Source: Emiliania huxleyi CCMP1516
Taxonomy: Eukaryota; Haptophyta; Isochrysidales; Noelaerhabdaceae
Assembly (NCBI RefSeq): GCF_000372725.1
Contig: NW_005202428.1
Coordinates: 2,954,815 to 3,018,814 of the forward strand
Length of the DNA: 64,000 nt
Direction: 5' to 3'
Under the pieces are notes generated by a model, which saw nothing but the letters and a program-made list of their open reading frames with translations, searched no databases and was not told the DNA's origin. Of this stretch, positions 1 through 11,140 are shown one piece after another. The translations under genes and the position numbers were made by a program. Within the stretch, counting starts at the first letter, position 1; each line of letters opens with the position of its first letter.

Positions 1-99
1 CTGAGGAGGTGCCGGCCGCCCCTCGCCAAGCGCACCCTCGCGCGGCTGCTGCGGGATTGCCTCGACACCGACGGCCGAGCCAGCAGGGAGCAGGAGTGA
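1..99 (+). CDS. Possible 3' end of an unknown gene
   Basis: Frame 1 is open from the window edge to a TGA at 97-99 and gives a short basic C-terminal peptide rich in Arg and Leu (ends ...DTDGRASREQE). Base composition resembles the coding exons elsewhere in the window. The gene would start outside the window. No family can be recognised from 32 residues, and chance opening of a GC-rich frame is possible. Confidence 0.3.
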   Translation: MRRCRPPLAKRTLARLLRDCLDTDGRASREQE

Positions 100-1004
100 G
101 CCGAGAGATATATACTCTAGCTGGCGGGCAGGTGAGGAGGTAAGGTAAGGTAAGGTAAATTTCTCCACACACACAAAGTGGTGGGGCAAGGGGGGGCGAC
201 CCTCGCATCTCCACACCCGGCCACACGGGCAGGAGCCCCACCGCAGAGTGGGCATCCTCCGTCCTCTCCGAAATTACCGGGGAAAAAATACAAAAAGTGC
301 GCGGCGCTGGCAAGCCTCGGAGCTCGGTGCACTAAAGTGCACTGCGGCACACTCGCTGGTCACTGCCGGCTCTGCTGCGCCGCCCCGGGTCGCCGCACCG
401 CGGTGGCCGGTGCACGTCTGGGTGAGCAGCCTGTCCCTCTGCTGCTGCTGCTGCGCTTGTTGCTGCTGCTGTTACCTGATACCTCCGGTCCAGTACTCCC
501 CCGTGCTAGGACCACAAGGCCCCACGGTACACGGCGTCTCCACACATTACGGCTCTCGACTACGTAAAGCCGTAGGCGAGTCACACATGTGTCGTGATTG
601 GGATCAAAGCGCTGACTGAGAGAGTCATGAATGAATGTATGTGTGTGTATGTTTATTGTTTTGTCATGTGAGACGCTCCCGGCGGAGCGACTCATTCATC
701 TGGCTTGGGTCTGCGGGGCGCTGCTCCTGTGCTCCTCCCTCCCGACAAACCAACTCCAGCACACACACGTACACAATATCGCGACCTGTGGGTACCCGAG
801 AGGCGGAAAACGGGAAAACGCAAAACCGCCCCAGCGATGCAGAGAGCGGCTGTGACTCATCACTGTTGTGTGCTGGTGAGGACGTTTGGACGTCGTTTGA
901 GAGAGGAGAGACAGAGAGAGTGTTCAGAGTGTGGGTGAGACAGAGCGATACGTGCGTGGCAGGTGTGTGGTGTGTGCACACTCATAGGGACGCACACTCT
1001 GTGA
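100..1004. other. Intergenic region with simple repeats
   Basis: I see no convincing gene here. The stretch holds four GGTAA-type units at about 139-158, a CTG-rich run at about 438-472 and purine/GT-rich sequence from 890 to 1010. The open frames are low complexity and lack recognisable domains. Confidence 0.6.
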
Positions 1005-1012
1005 CTGTGTGC

Positions 1013-2616
1013 AATGGTTGGGTAGCAGGGGTGGGGTAGAGGGTTGCCCAAAACGTAGACCTGCTCGCAGCCGAGCGCTGAACTAAGCCCCCGGAAGGAA
1101 ACGGGCTCTCAAACTTAGACGCTGGTGATCGGACTCACGAACTTAGACGACACGAGGTGGCCAGTTCCGGGTCTCTGCAGGAAGCCCCCCCCCCCCCCCC
1201 CGCCCAGCCAGGGAGCCACAGCCCAGCCAGGCTGCCCGGTCCGGCCCAACCTGGTTTGTGGAGCTCCCACAGATTACCTAGAGAGCACGGCATTCGGGGC
1301 CATGATCTCGGTTCCGCACTGGACTTTTTTTGTAGTGGAGAGAATTAAGGAATCTTTCTGCTCTGGCAGGCAGCTGCATCATTCCCCTTTACTTCAATCA
1401 GCTGTGTACACTCAAGTGCTAGTACTGTCTGAATAGCTGTCTAGACGCTCCGATTTTGCTGTCTGGACGCTGTCTGGACACTGTCTGGACGCTGTCTGGA
1501 CGCTGTCTGGACGCTGTCTGGACATGGAAGATCGCGTGAGGTGTGAATAGACCTGCAGACAGGAATCATACTCTGATACTCAACAACACGTCAGCCAAAT
1601 GTGAGCGATCAAAACTTGAGTTGCATTCTCTTGTGGTATGACGTATGTGGACAAAACATCTTTCTCAGCAATGGAAACCGACGGAAGCACCATCCCTCCC
1701 TTTAGTTTTGCCCTCCGCTCTATGCACTGGTGAAGGACGATCCACATAACTCACCAGACAAAATTCAAAATTTGAGCTAAGATTTGGGTGGGGTTGAGCG
1801 CGTGAACGTGAAAATCGCCGATTTGGCGCGAGTCGTCGCGCCTCTCGAGTCGCCACGCTGGCAACCGTGCCGCCCGCCGATGATCGTCGCGGCCACTCTG
1901 GCGCCGGCATCGGCTCAGCCACCGCACGGCAACGCGACCAAGCGCGGGCGGAGCATGGTGACTGCCGAGGTCGTGAAGCCGGCCAAACGCTTGGTTGCAG
2001 TGGCGGTTGCACCGTCCCAGCCCGTGCCTGCAACGGTTGTCGCAGCTGCTAAGCCTCGCGCCTGCGTGGTTGCGGTGCGGCATGTGGGTGGGTGGGTGGG
2101 TGGGTGGGGAGTGGCCTCGGCAGCGCCAGGGGTGCTGTCAGGGGTCGTCCAGCCACGACTACGAGACTTTACTGTGAATAGTGGAGCCATGTGCCACTGT
2201 CTGGACGCTGTCTGGACGCTGTCTGGACGCTGTCTGGACGCTGTCTGGACACTGTCTGGACAGGCTCAGGACTGTCTAAACATCTGTGGGAGCTCCACAA
2301 ACCAGGTTGCCCGCGGTCTGCTAAATAAAAAGTGTAAACCCTGGATATTTTGCACGACCCCATGGGTCAACAAGCTACAAGTGCCGTCGCCACTTGCCGC
2401 GCACGCCCTCCTCTCAGCCTCCGTGCGCAAGTTGCGACGCACGCCCGCCGCACGAGGCGAAGAAACGATTTTGAGGCACCCTAATGATCACGGCCGACTT
2501 AGCCCGCATAAAGAGGCTCCCGCCGATCTTAGACCGCGTACGCACCCGAGCGTGACCGGTCACACTTAGACCCGTTAAGCCTCGAGGCTCAGAACGTAGC
2601 CTACTACCCAACCAGT
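1013..2616. mobile_element. hAT-like TIR element, copy A, with 8-bp target duplication
   Basis: The element starts AATGGTTGGGTAG and ends CTACCCAACCAGT, giving terminal inverted repeats of about 11 bp. It is flanked by the direct repeat CTGTGTGC at 1005-1012 and 2617-2624, an 8-bp target-site duplication. Its outer parts (about 1030-1245 and 2310-2616) match copy B at 13161-13755 in the same order, with shared stretches such as the CGGAAGGA/GACGGGCTC region and the AGCCTCGAGGCTCAGAACGT end. No transposase is encoded, so this is a non-autonomous copy. Copy A is larger because a second element (1247-2309) is inserted in it. An 8-bp duplication is the habit of hAT and some related superfamilies; the superfamily is inferred. 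Confidence 0.8.
1247..2309. mobile_element. Nested TIR element with TGTCTGGACGC subterminal arrays
   Basis: A perfect 28-bp inverted repeat bounds this segment (1247-1274, starting CAACCTGGTTTGTGG, and 2282-2309). Copy B of the surrounding element lacks it, which supports insertion. Direct arrays of the 11-bp motif TGTCTGGACGC lie at about 1458-1524 and 2196-2262, inside both ends. No transposase is recognisable. The arrays may be transposase-binding sites, by analogy with subterminal repeats of other DNA transposons. Confidence 0.75.
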
Positions 2617-2936
2617 CTGTGTGCGGGTCGGTGGTCGCCGTCTCTGCACTCTGGTCTCTCTCCCCGGCGCGAGAACCCGCGAGAGTCGGCGAGTCTCCCG
2701 TCTCCGGCGTCCACGGGACGTCAAGTCTCTTCGCCGTCGCGCGTGGATAGTGTGTAGCTCTGAGAAAGAAAGACATAGGTGTGCCCTCAAGCGTGACGTA
2801 CAAGACACACAAATAAAAACGACGACCGGCGACCCGCGCGGCGGTCGTGCCGCGAGGGCGGCGCACGCGGGCGGCCTGCACGCCGTCGTGTGATACACAA
2901 TCGCTCTCCACACCTCGCTCACATGGTCCTCGCGCC

Positions 2937-4784
2937 TCATACCTCGGCGTTGTACAAGTCGGCGAGCCGCTCCTCCGGCGACTGCGAGCGCGTCGACGCG
3001 TGCTCGCCGCCTCCCTCCGCCGCAGAGCGGAGCGGAGCAGCGTTATGCGCGCCCTCGTCCCTCACCATCGCGACGCCCTCGTCGCCGCGCCGCCTGGCTC
3101 CCCTCTTGTAGCCCGCCGGCCGCTGCGGCCTCGCGCCGTCGTGCGCCGCCAGCCCGTTGTGCTCGCCGTCCGCGTCGTTGGCGAGGGACTGCTGCTCGCC
3201 CGAGCAGAGCACGTAGAGGCCAGCGAGGATAACGAGGACGGCGCCTGGTGTACATCGGCGCGGTGTGAGCGAGGACTCGAGCGGGGGCGGCGAGGGGGGC
3301 GAGGGGGGCGCCGAAGTAGAGCGCCATCAGGTGGGGCGGGTGGCCCTCCTGTGGGGCGGGAGGGGTGGGAGGGGTGGGAGGGGTGGGAGGGAGGGCTCGC
3401 GCCTGGCTCGCTTGGCGAGCGAGTGGGGAGGGGAGGGGAGGGGGTGGGAGGGGTGGGGAGGGGAGGGGAGCTCCTTCTCGTTGAGCACGACGTTGCCCGA
3501 GATGGCGCCCGAGATGACCATGAAGCCCTCGAAGACGGTGATCATGTACAGCGCCTCGAAGGAGCGCAGCCCGACCGCGAGCAAGTAGAGCGCGCCTGCC
3601 GGGCGGGCGGCGGGGCGGCGGCTCGAGAGGTGTGAGGTCAAGAGAGGAGGGGGGGGGGGGGGGGGGAGCTAGTTGCTGAATGGCGCTCCATGCTGGATGA
3701 GTTCCCGCCCCGCAGGCCAGTGCGAACGAAATGGTGATGAAAAGGTACGGGTAGGGCGTCAGGAAGGGGTTTTGCTCGCACCCTCCCGCGGGGGAAGCCT
3801 CGGGGTCGCCCCAGTGGAGGGCGACGCACTTGACCATCTCGACGCTCGCCTGCGGGAACGGTGCGGCGTGCGTGAGAGAAGGCTCGCGTTGCGGCGTGCC
3901 GCACGTGGCCTCGGCCGGTCGCCTTTGTCGTCATCATGTTGCCTGGCGGCGAGGGAGGCGCGGGGTGGCGGGAGAGGGCCGGAAGGGGCAGGCGGTCGTG
4001 GGGTGTGCGGGGAGGGGTGCGGGGAGGGGTGCGGGGAGGGGTGCGGGGAGGGGTGCGGGGAGGTGTGTGGAGGGAGGTGTGTGGAGGGAGGTGTGCGGAG
4101 GGAGGTGTGTGCCTGCGAGGAGGCCTCCGAGCGCCCCGGCGGCGAAGCCTCTCCAAAAGTGGGACCCGCGCCGGAGGTAGTAGAGGCAGACGGCGGAGAC
4201 GGCGGCGAAGCAGACGTAGTAGAGCTGCGCGAGCGGGCGCGCGAAGAGCGCGAGATACTCGTCGACGGTCCGCTCGTGCACGAGGTGGTTCCCGAAGAAG
4301 CCCGAGCAGGCGGTGCCGAGGACGACCAGCAGCGTGCCGCGCTTGCGAGAGGGCGTGAGCACCTGCGAGAGGCACGCTGTCGGGTCGGAGGCGGATCGTG
4401 CGGCGGGACGGTGCCAACGTCGCGCGGCGGAGGGCGCGCGGGCCACAGCGGCGCCTCGCCGAGCGTAAAGGGCGCGAGCACCACGTTCCAGACAACCACC
4501 ATCCCCGCCATCGGCGCGATGACGGACTGAGCAGCGAAGGCGTACGCGGATATGTCAAAAATGGGATCGATGACGGCCGTGAAGAACATCCCCAGCGGAA
4601 TGAACCAGTTGTTCTTCGTGACCGCAGCATGGCGCAGCAATTGCTTCCCACTCGCTCCACCCAGCGTGGCGACGCAGTCGAGGAGGACGCCCACCCACCA
4701 CAAGTCGTTTGAGCGCGGGAGCGACGGAGCCGCCGCCGCGGTGGTAGCGTTGAGCAGTAACAGGGTTGCATTCTCTAATGGCAT
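2937..4784 (-). CDS. NIPA-like magnesium transporter / EamA-type membrane protein
   Basis: Polytopic membrane protein resembling the NIPA (DUF803) family, which moves Mg2+ or other cations across membranes. Exon 1 (from ATG at 4784) encodes hydrophobic helices with the family-like strings PLGMFFTAVIDP and VVLAPFTLGE. The next exon starts at 4362 with VLTPSRKRGTLLVVLG, so the joined FTLGE-VLTPS matches the NIPA FTLGE region. That junction requires a GC donor (GAG|GCGCCG). Later exons give YPYLFITISFALACG (about 3770-3720), a long helix FEALYMITVFEGFMVISG (near 3500-3560) and a final helix AVLVILAGLYVLC before a hydrophilic tail ending at 2937. The exon 2/3 and 3/4 boundaries are not resolved. 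Homology is fair; the transported ion is unknown. Confidence 0.7.
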
Positions 4785-5220
4785 TGCTGCTCAGCGCCTC
4801 ACGCCACGCTGCTGGGCCTTGCCAAGGTTCAGAAGATGAACGCTGCGCCCGGGGGGGCGCGCTCCGAGAAATGGTGTGACGGTTTGTATTTTTGTTTTTT
4901 GGTGTGCGTCGATGTGCGGTTGCTGACTGCACGCCAAGTGCTCCAAGTGCGGTTTCCTCTCGCCCGTCGGTCGTTGGTTCAGTCCAGCTCTCTGGGTTGT
5001 TGTTTTTCTTGTTCGAGACGATGCTCGAGGCTGTGACCTGTGTCGCCTCAACGTACATCGTACAACACACCCACACTCACACTTACACAAGGTTTTTGGA
5101 GAGAGAAGCTGGAGACAATATGGCCTCTCGCTCTCGCCCTCTATTCCTAGCTCTATTCATTCCTTCATACCACGCATCCACACGCTGTGCCTGCAGGATC
5201 GGTGTCTACGCACCCCACCG
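4785..5220. other. Intergenic region between NIPA-like gene and DUS2
   Basis: Both neighbours are on the minus strand, so this stretch holds the 5' region of the NIPA-like gene and the 3' flank of DUS2. A CA/CT-rich run lies at about 5065-5095. I see no gene or RNA in it. Confidence 0.6.
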
Positions 5221-6329
5221 TCACCCGTCACCACCGCGAACACAAGTGTCGATGCGGGCTCGCTTGGCGGGCAGCGCCTCTGCGGCGGACGCGGCTTCGG
5301 TGTCGGGCCGTGGCGACGCCGTCGCCGGCGAGGCGGCCTCGCGGAGCGCACGCGCCGCCTTGCAGTGGGGCGGGAGAGGCCGCCACGCGTACGCGGGCAG
5401 GGCCGCGAGCTGCGGCAGGTCGGGCGGCGGCTCGAGGGTGACGGGCACGCGGGGCGGCGACTGGAAGAGCGGCTCCTGCTCCATGGCGGCGGCGGCGGCG
5501 CGGAGGGCGGCGTAGTCCTTGGCAGCGGTGAGGGCTTTGAAGGTGGCGGACTTGCCGTGCGAGTCGAGCATCTGCAGCGCCACGTACCTACGGACCGGAC
5601 GGCGGTCGGCGGTCGGTTGTCGGCGGTCGGCGGTCGGCGGCCGTCAGCGGCGGCGGCGGCGGCGGCGGCGGCGCGGTGCGGTGCGGCTGGGCAGGTAGGG
5701 TCGTACTTTGTGTTTCCGACGTGGTTGGAGACGGACTCTGCGAGGGAGACGTACCTGAGGGGCGGGGAGGGCGGTGGGGTTCGGAGGGCGGGCGCGAGGC
5801 GGCGGGTCTGGTGGCGGGCGGAGCCTCTGGACGAGGGTTGCTTGGCTGGCGAGCCGACCCTCCTGCGCAGCGGGGAAGGCGTGCTGGGGCAGGGGGCGGG
5901 GGGGCGGGGCGGCGGGGCGGCGGGGAGACGAGGCGGTCGCGAGAGAGGACCCCGCCCACACAGGCCCTGGCCGCCGCCCTAGCCCTAGCCGCTCGCTCCT
6001 CTCGGCCGAAGAGAGACGCGTTCCACAGCGCACCACGCGCCAGCATCAGCCCGTCCGCGCCGGTCTCGTCGAGCGCGCGGCGCGCGTCGTCGAGCGAGAA
6101 GAGGTCGCCGTTGAGCAGGAGCGGCAGCGAGGGCGGCAGCGTCTGCCGGATCCGAGTCAGCGCGTCCCACTGCGCCCAGTGCCGGGGCCGGTCCGGCACG
6201 CGCCGGCAGTGGACGGCGAGCGCATCCACGCCGCACGAGGCAATCATCCGAGTGAGGTCGAGGGTTGCGGCGGTGGTCTGGCGGGCGGCGGGGCGGGCGG
6301 GCGTCACGGGGCGATTGGCGCGCGTGAGA

Positions 6330-6360
<31 letters not shown>

Positions 6361-6844
6361 GCAGCCGGATCTTGCACGTCACTGCGCGGCGGCCGCCGAG
6401 GCTGCGGACGAGTGTGGTCAGGATGTCGCGCACCCGCTCGGGCTGGGTGAGCAGGGACGAGCCCATCCCGCCCTGTGTCGAGAACCTCACCGGGCAGCCC
6501 ATGTTGACGTCCACCGCGCAGACGTCATCCACCACCACGTTGGCCGCCGCGAGCGCGTCCGGGCCAGAGGCGGTGCCGAGCTGAAACGCGACGCGCTCGT
6601 GCGGCACCGTCGAGAAGATCAGCTTGCCGTCGGCGTGCCGGTACTCGGCCTCGCCGCGAGCGGAGACGGAGCGGCGGCACGCCGCCACAGACTTGTCGAC
6701 CAGCTCCTCCGAGTAGAGCAGGTCAGCTCCGTGCTCAGCGCAGAGGAGCCGGAACGGCAGCGTGTTTATTCGCACCATGGGCGCAAGCGCCCACGCGCCG
6801 CGGTACTCCCACGGCCGCTCTCCGCCAGCCTCGGAGGTCGCCAT
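5221..6844 (-). CDS. DUS2: tRNA-dihydrouridine(20) synthase, DUS2 type
   Basis: Flavoenzyme that reduces uridine to dihydrouridine in the tRNA D-loop using NADPH. Exon 1 (6844-6356) carries the DUS core: LAPMVRINTLPFRLL, EELVDKS, VFQLGT-like FQLGTA, then VDVNMGCP with the catalytic Cys, and GGMGSSLL. A GC donor (GAG|GCGCCG) and an acceptor at 6278 join CKIRLLE to TTAATLDLTR. Exon 2 holds VDALAVHCR and ADGLMLARGALWNASLF. Two small exons follow; AAA|GTACGA joined to G|TACGTG gives NTKYVALQML, matching the C-terminal NTKY segment of human DUS2. The last exon ends at 5221. An ATG-less upstream extension to 6937 is open; the ATG at 6844 is preferred because it lies just before the conserved core. 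Confidence 0.9.
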
Positions 6845-6994
6845 ACGCCACGCAGGGGAGCGCGTCCGTCTCTCGAGGTTCTCGAGGTGGATATCCTTTG
6901 GCCGCGTTGGGTAGCGAGGATTGGTGGCGCGATCCACGCGCGTCCGACTGCCTCAAAGAATTCATCGCAGCAGGCAGACTGGCACGAACTAGCC

Positions 6995-7112
6995 TGTTTG
7001 TGTCTGTGTGTCGCTCATGCGTGTCGTCATCATCTGTCTAGCGTCCACCCATACCGCGTTGGTGTCCAGTCCGAGCCTGGCTGTTCTTCACCTTTCTACC
7101 TACCTACCACAA
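6995..7112 (+). repeat. Dispersed repeat family R1, copy 1
   Basis: This segment (TGTGTCTGTGTGTCGCTC ... CACCTTTCTACCTACC) recurs in inverted orientation at about 43143-43262 with high identity and partly at about 10815-10925. It is non-coding. It may be the end of a larger transposon, but its termini are not clear here. Confidence 0.7.
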
Positions 7113-7717
7113 AAGGCCGCGCCATTCGCTCTCACCTGGCAACCCGGTCTCGGGAACCGTACCCATACTACTCAAAAGTACAATATACTACCACAAAGCA
7201 CCACTAGCGATTTCGCGCGGAGGGCGTAGTGAAGCGCTGGGGCGCTCACTGTGTGTTATTCGGGTGGGGATCCATCAGTGGTAACCGGCTTTAGTCACAG
7301 ATCCAAGCTCAGACGCCACACCAACACCACAAACACGCTCCTTCGCCGCTGCTGTAGAGGGCCCCCGGGGGCCCATACTACGTCGAAGTACGGACCCGAT
7401 CTCGGCCCTCACGGGCTGCCACGCGCCCGCGCGCGGCGCGGGCCGCACCGCCCATGCCCCCGGGTCACCGACCCCGCCTCTCGGCCCTCTCGGCCCTCAG
7501 GAGCGTGCGGGAGACCGGCGAGGGGCGCGCCGCGCGCCGCCTGCAGAGCCGCCAGAGGCATTGTCGCCTCCGCTGGCGGGGTTCCCGCGCGCCCGCCCGC
7601 GCCCGGACCCGCGCCCGCTGCGCCCGCGGGCTCCGGATGCGCCGCCATCCTTCTCCTTCTTCTCGATGGCAGTCCGCCTGTGCTTGTCGACGGGTCGGCG
7701 GCGTGGTCGAGGGGAAG

Positions 7718-8165
7718 GTCGCCGGCGGCCGCAACTCCGCCGCCGTCGCTCCGCCGGCTCTGACCGAGTATCGGGCGTTGAGGGCGGCGGCGCAAGCGGG
7801 TCTGGCGCATCTATCGCCACGAGCCTCGCGACCGCGGTCGTGGCACACCTGGCGGCGGCTCTCGAGGCCGTCTCTACGGCGCTCGACGCCGTGTGAGGTC
7901 GCCGGCGGCCGCAACTCCGCCGCCGTCGCTCCGCCGGCTCTGACCGAGTATCGGGCGTTGAGGGCGGCGGCGCAAGCGGGTCTGGCGCATCTATCGCCAC
8001 GAGCCTCGCGACCGCGGTCGTGGCACACCTGGCGGCGGCTCTCGGGGCCGTCTCTACGGCGCTCGACGCCGTGTGAGGTCGCCGGCGGCCGCAACTCTGC
8101 CGCCGTCGCTCTGCCGGCTCAACCGAGTATCGGGCGTTGAGGGCGGCGGCGCAAAGCGGGTCTGG
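7718..8165. repeat. 180-bp tandem repeat, about 2.5 units
   Basis: The string GTCGCCGGCGGCCGCAACTC begins at 7718, 7898 and 8078, a strict 180-bp period (60 codons). Units one and two are nearly identical, and unit three is truncated and more diverged. All frames stay open through the units on both strands because of GC richness, so an encoded 60-residue repeat protein is possible but not supported by any domain or conserved start. Confidence 0.85.
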
Positions 8166-10003
8166 TGCGCCACACGGCCACCACCCTTGCCAGCGCCCTT
8201 GCCGCCGCCCTTGCCACCCTTTGCCGCCTTGCCTCCGCCGCGGGCGGCGGTGGGAGCGGCCTGCTGGGCTAGCATGTTGTCCTTGCTGGGGACGGGCACG
8301 TGGAACGCACGTTACATGTTTGAACGGCCTCCAGAATTCAAACAAAAAATAGCCAAGGCCTTCTCGCAACCCCTCCGACCCCCCGGGACCCGTGGGCGTC
8401 GAAGAGGCGCTCTCGGGGGGCCGTTCTGAGTTCATACTACCTCGAAGTACAATATACTGCGTCAAAGCACCGGCCCTGAGTCCGAACCCTGTCTGCACGT
8501 CTCGCGCGCGCGTGAACAGGGCTCCAGGCCCCAAATGACGCGTGAGTGTTAGATTTGTTTGGTATTGCTAAAAATCTCTCTCTCTCTCAAAAGGCACAGC
8601 TAGAAAGAAATTGCGCCAGCATCCCCGCCAGGTGCACTGTGCAAACTAAGAAGAGGTTCACGGATACTAGAGCTCGCTACGGCGGCTGCCACCCGCACCA
8701 CCCGCACCCCTCACAAAAAGAGAGGTGCTAGATGCAAGTGATCTGTGTACTATGATGTAGTTGTAGAGGAAGGGCGTAGACTCCTAGAACCTAGTAGCTC
8801 TGGGGGGAGGCGGGGGCCCCGGAGGCACCGTGCGCCGTGCAGCAGTGCGGAAACGGGGCTCCGGCTCCGTTAGTCTCCGTTAGCACCGACTTCCCGAATG
8901 ATCACGGTTGATCAGAGGGCAGATTTGGAGAGATCTCGAGGAGTACATACAGATAGACCCTCTAACCATAAGAAAACTCCGACCTGATCGGTCGTACTGA
9001 CCGCCGACAGATCACTCCAGACAGCAGACAGGCCGACGCGTCTGCACGCGGCCGGCCGGGCGAGAGGCTTGACACGATCCGACCCTGCGACCCTGATGCT
9101 GCTGCTCTAGCTATCAGACATGCATTGCTGACTGCTGCCACAATGTGCGACCTGTGCTGGCCCACTTGGCGGCCTTCCCGGTCAGTGGTGAGGCGCAGTT
9201 CAGAGCTGTCGATGGCGCGATGCCGCACTGGTCCCACATCGGTGACACGAGACCACCACGTTTGCCGGTCCAAGAGAGAGGCACCGGCGAGCTGTCCTGA
9301 GAAGGTGCATGGTCCCTCTTGACTGCCCATTAGCACGAGGCTGTGTAGGCATAGCCTCGAGAGTGCCAGCAGCCAATCCGAGGCAGTTTGTGACGCGCAT
9401 TGCGTCAGAAGCGTGCACGCGCTGGAAGGACACCTTCCTACTGGCCGTACGATCAGGTCGTCACTGAATGCCGAAGACTAAGGCCGCGAGCTATGCAGGT
9501 GATCAATTGTGCAGCATGGCACGGTCAGCAGCGCCGAAAGGATGTCGCAAGGCGTGATAGCATGGCCGCAAGTTCGCCGAATTCCGCAACAAGTAAAAAA
9601 TCGCGCCAAAAAAGGAAAAATCCAAAAAATCGGCGCCTGCGGCGGGCTGGGGGACCCCATCTCCCCCCCGCATGGGTACCCCCTTGGGCCCTCGCCTTCC
9701 CCCCAGAGCCTAGTGAGCTCTACAGCAGCGGCTGCCGCCAACGCGTCGCGTGACGATTCGGGCGGTGCGCGTTCCAGAGCGTAACATCGCCATGCGTATC
9801 GCGGTCGCAAGGCAAACCGAGGGCGCGAGGGCCCCGCCACGACGCCTCTGAGCTTCGTCCTCCTTATACCGGAATACCGCCAGCGCACCTCAGTGCGCGG
9901 CGCGCTAATTCACCCGACTAATACGGCCGCGTCGGGCCCGTCCCAATTGCTCCGCACTTCGCAAGTGCCAGCCCCGGGGATCGCCCGCCCTGGCGGCGTC
10001 CAG
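8166..10003. other. Gene-poor stretch with repeat fragments
   Basis: No supported gene. A segment near 8484-8600 (CCCTGTCTGCACGTCTCG ... GGTATTGCTAAAAATCTCTC) recurs at about 25268-25380, and its second half recurs at 34535-34565. A TACTACCTCGAAGTACAATA motif at about 8433-8452 resembles sequence at 7168-7190. The 8800-9880 part is moderately GC-rich and unannotated. A/T-rich and G/C homopolymer runs lie at 9590-9700. Confidence 0.5.
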
Positions 10004-10653
10004 TCACCCAAAGAGCGCGACGATCTGATCGAGCTTGCCCTTCTCGTCCGCCTCGGCGGACGCCTCGCCGTCGGCGCCGCCGCCACCGCCACCTCCCGCC
10101 GCCGCCGAGGCCGCAGCCACTTCCGCTAGCCTCTCCTTGGCGAGATCGACGGGCGTCTTGCCGTCCAGCCTATCCTTGGCGGCAGTCACCTCTGACGTCT
10201 TGCCGTCCTTCTTGGCTTGCATCAGGATGATCTCCACCATCTCCTTGTCCGCCTGCAGTTTCGCGGCCCAATTTGCTGGCTGCGAGCGCTAATAATGTGC
10301 GCTACCCCTCTCCCTCTCTCTCTCTCGATACAATACATGCATTATGTCCTCTCCTCTTCTCTCCTCTCCTCTCGTCACTCCCTCCCCTCTCCTGCTCTCG
10401 TGCTGTCCTGCTCCCCTGCTCCCCTGCTCTCCTGCTCTCTACTTCTCTCCTCTGCTGCTCTCTGCTGCTGTCCTCTTTTTCTCCGCAGCAAGTGCACCTG
10501 CGGCTTTAAGCTGCCCCAGCACGCAATGTGCAGCGGCGTCCACCCCCGCATCGTATCACCCGCCGCGGCATAGTCAGCCCCGTTCTTGAGCTGGTCCTTC
10601 ACCTTGCTGAGCTCCCCCCTCCTCACACAGCCGCGCAGCTCGCAGCCGCCCAT
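10004..10653 (-). CDS. Small ankyrin-repeat protein
   Basis: Two exons (10653-10498 and 10279-10004) join in phase 0 through a GT donor (CAG|GTGCAC) to give about 143 residues. The first exon has an ankyrin start, a helix rich in Lys followed by RGWTPLHIACWG, the classic TPLH tetrapeptide. The second continues with a helix, then LDGKTPVDLAKERL, a second ankyrin-type loop and helix. A Gly- and Ala-rich linker and a short acidic tail ending ...IVALFG follow. The intron contains a long CTCTCCTGCT pyrimidine run that would serve as the 3' splice tract. The start could lie upstream of 10653. Function is probably protein binding; the partner is unknown. Confidence 0.7.
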
Positions 10654-11140
10654 CCGACAGCCACACGCGTGTGAGGACTCCTGCTCCAGCGTCGGTTTCA
10701 ACAGGCCAGGAGCCGGGTTTTTGTATTTTTTCATCCTTGATTCTGGGTATCGTTTGTGCCGCGTCCCGTGCCCCCGAGTTCATTTTAACCACAAAGAGAG
10801 AGCCTCTCTCTCTCCAACGCGGTATGGGTAGACCTCGAGGGGTGGGCGCGGGACAGGAGATGACGGCACGCTGGAGCGACACACAGACACAGAAACTCAC
10901 AAGACAGCGGCCAGCTGGGCTGCTTCACATCCCGAGTGAGCGTACGGCACTGCACAGCAGGGGAACGGGTGTGGGGAGCGCATCGCGACTTTTGGAGACG
11001 AGTTTGAGAAAGCAACAAAATTCTTTTTGTCTTCGACGGCGCTGTGCTCCTTTTGGTACCTTTGTCGAACGCGGCATGTTTCAATTCTTTTTGTCCTGAC
11101 GCCCCTTGTCTCTCAGAACGCCATCGCCCTTCCGCCGCCG

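Noticed and set aside
7454-8534. Long open frames on both strands over the 180-bp repeat
   Set aside because: GC-rich repeats remain open in several frames; no domain, no conserved start, no preferred strand.
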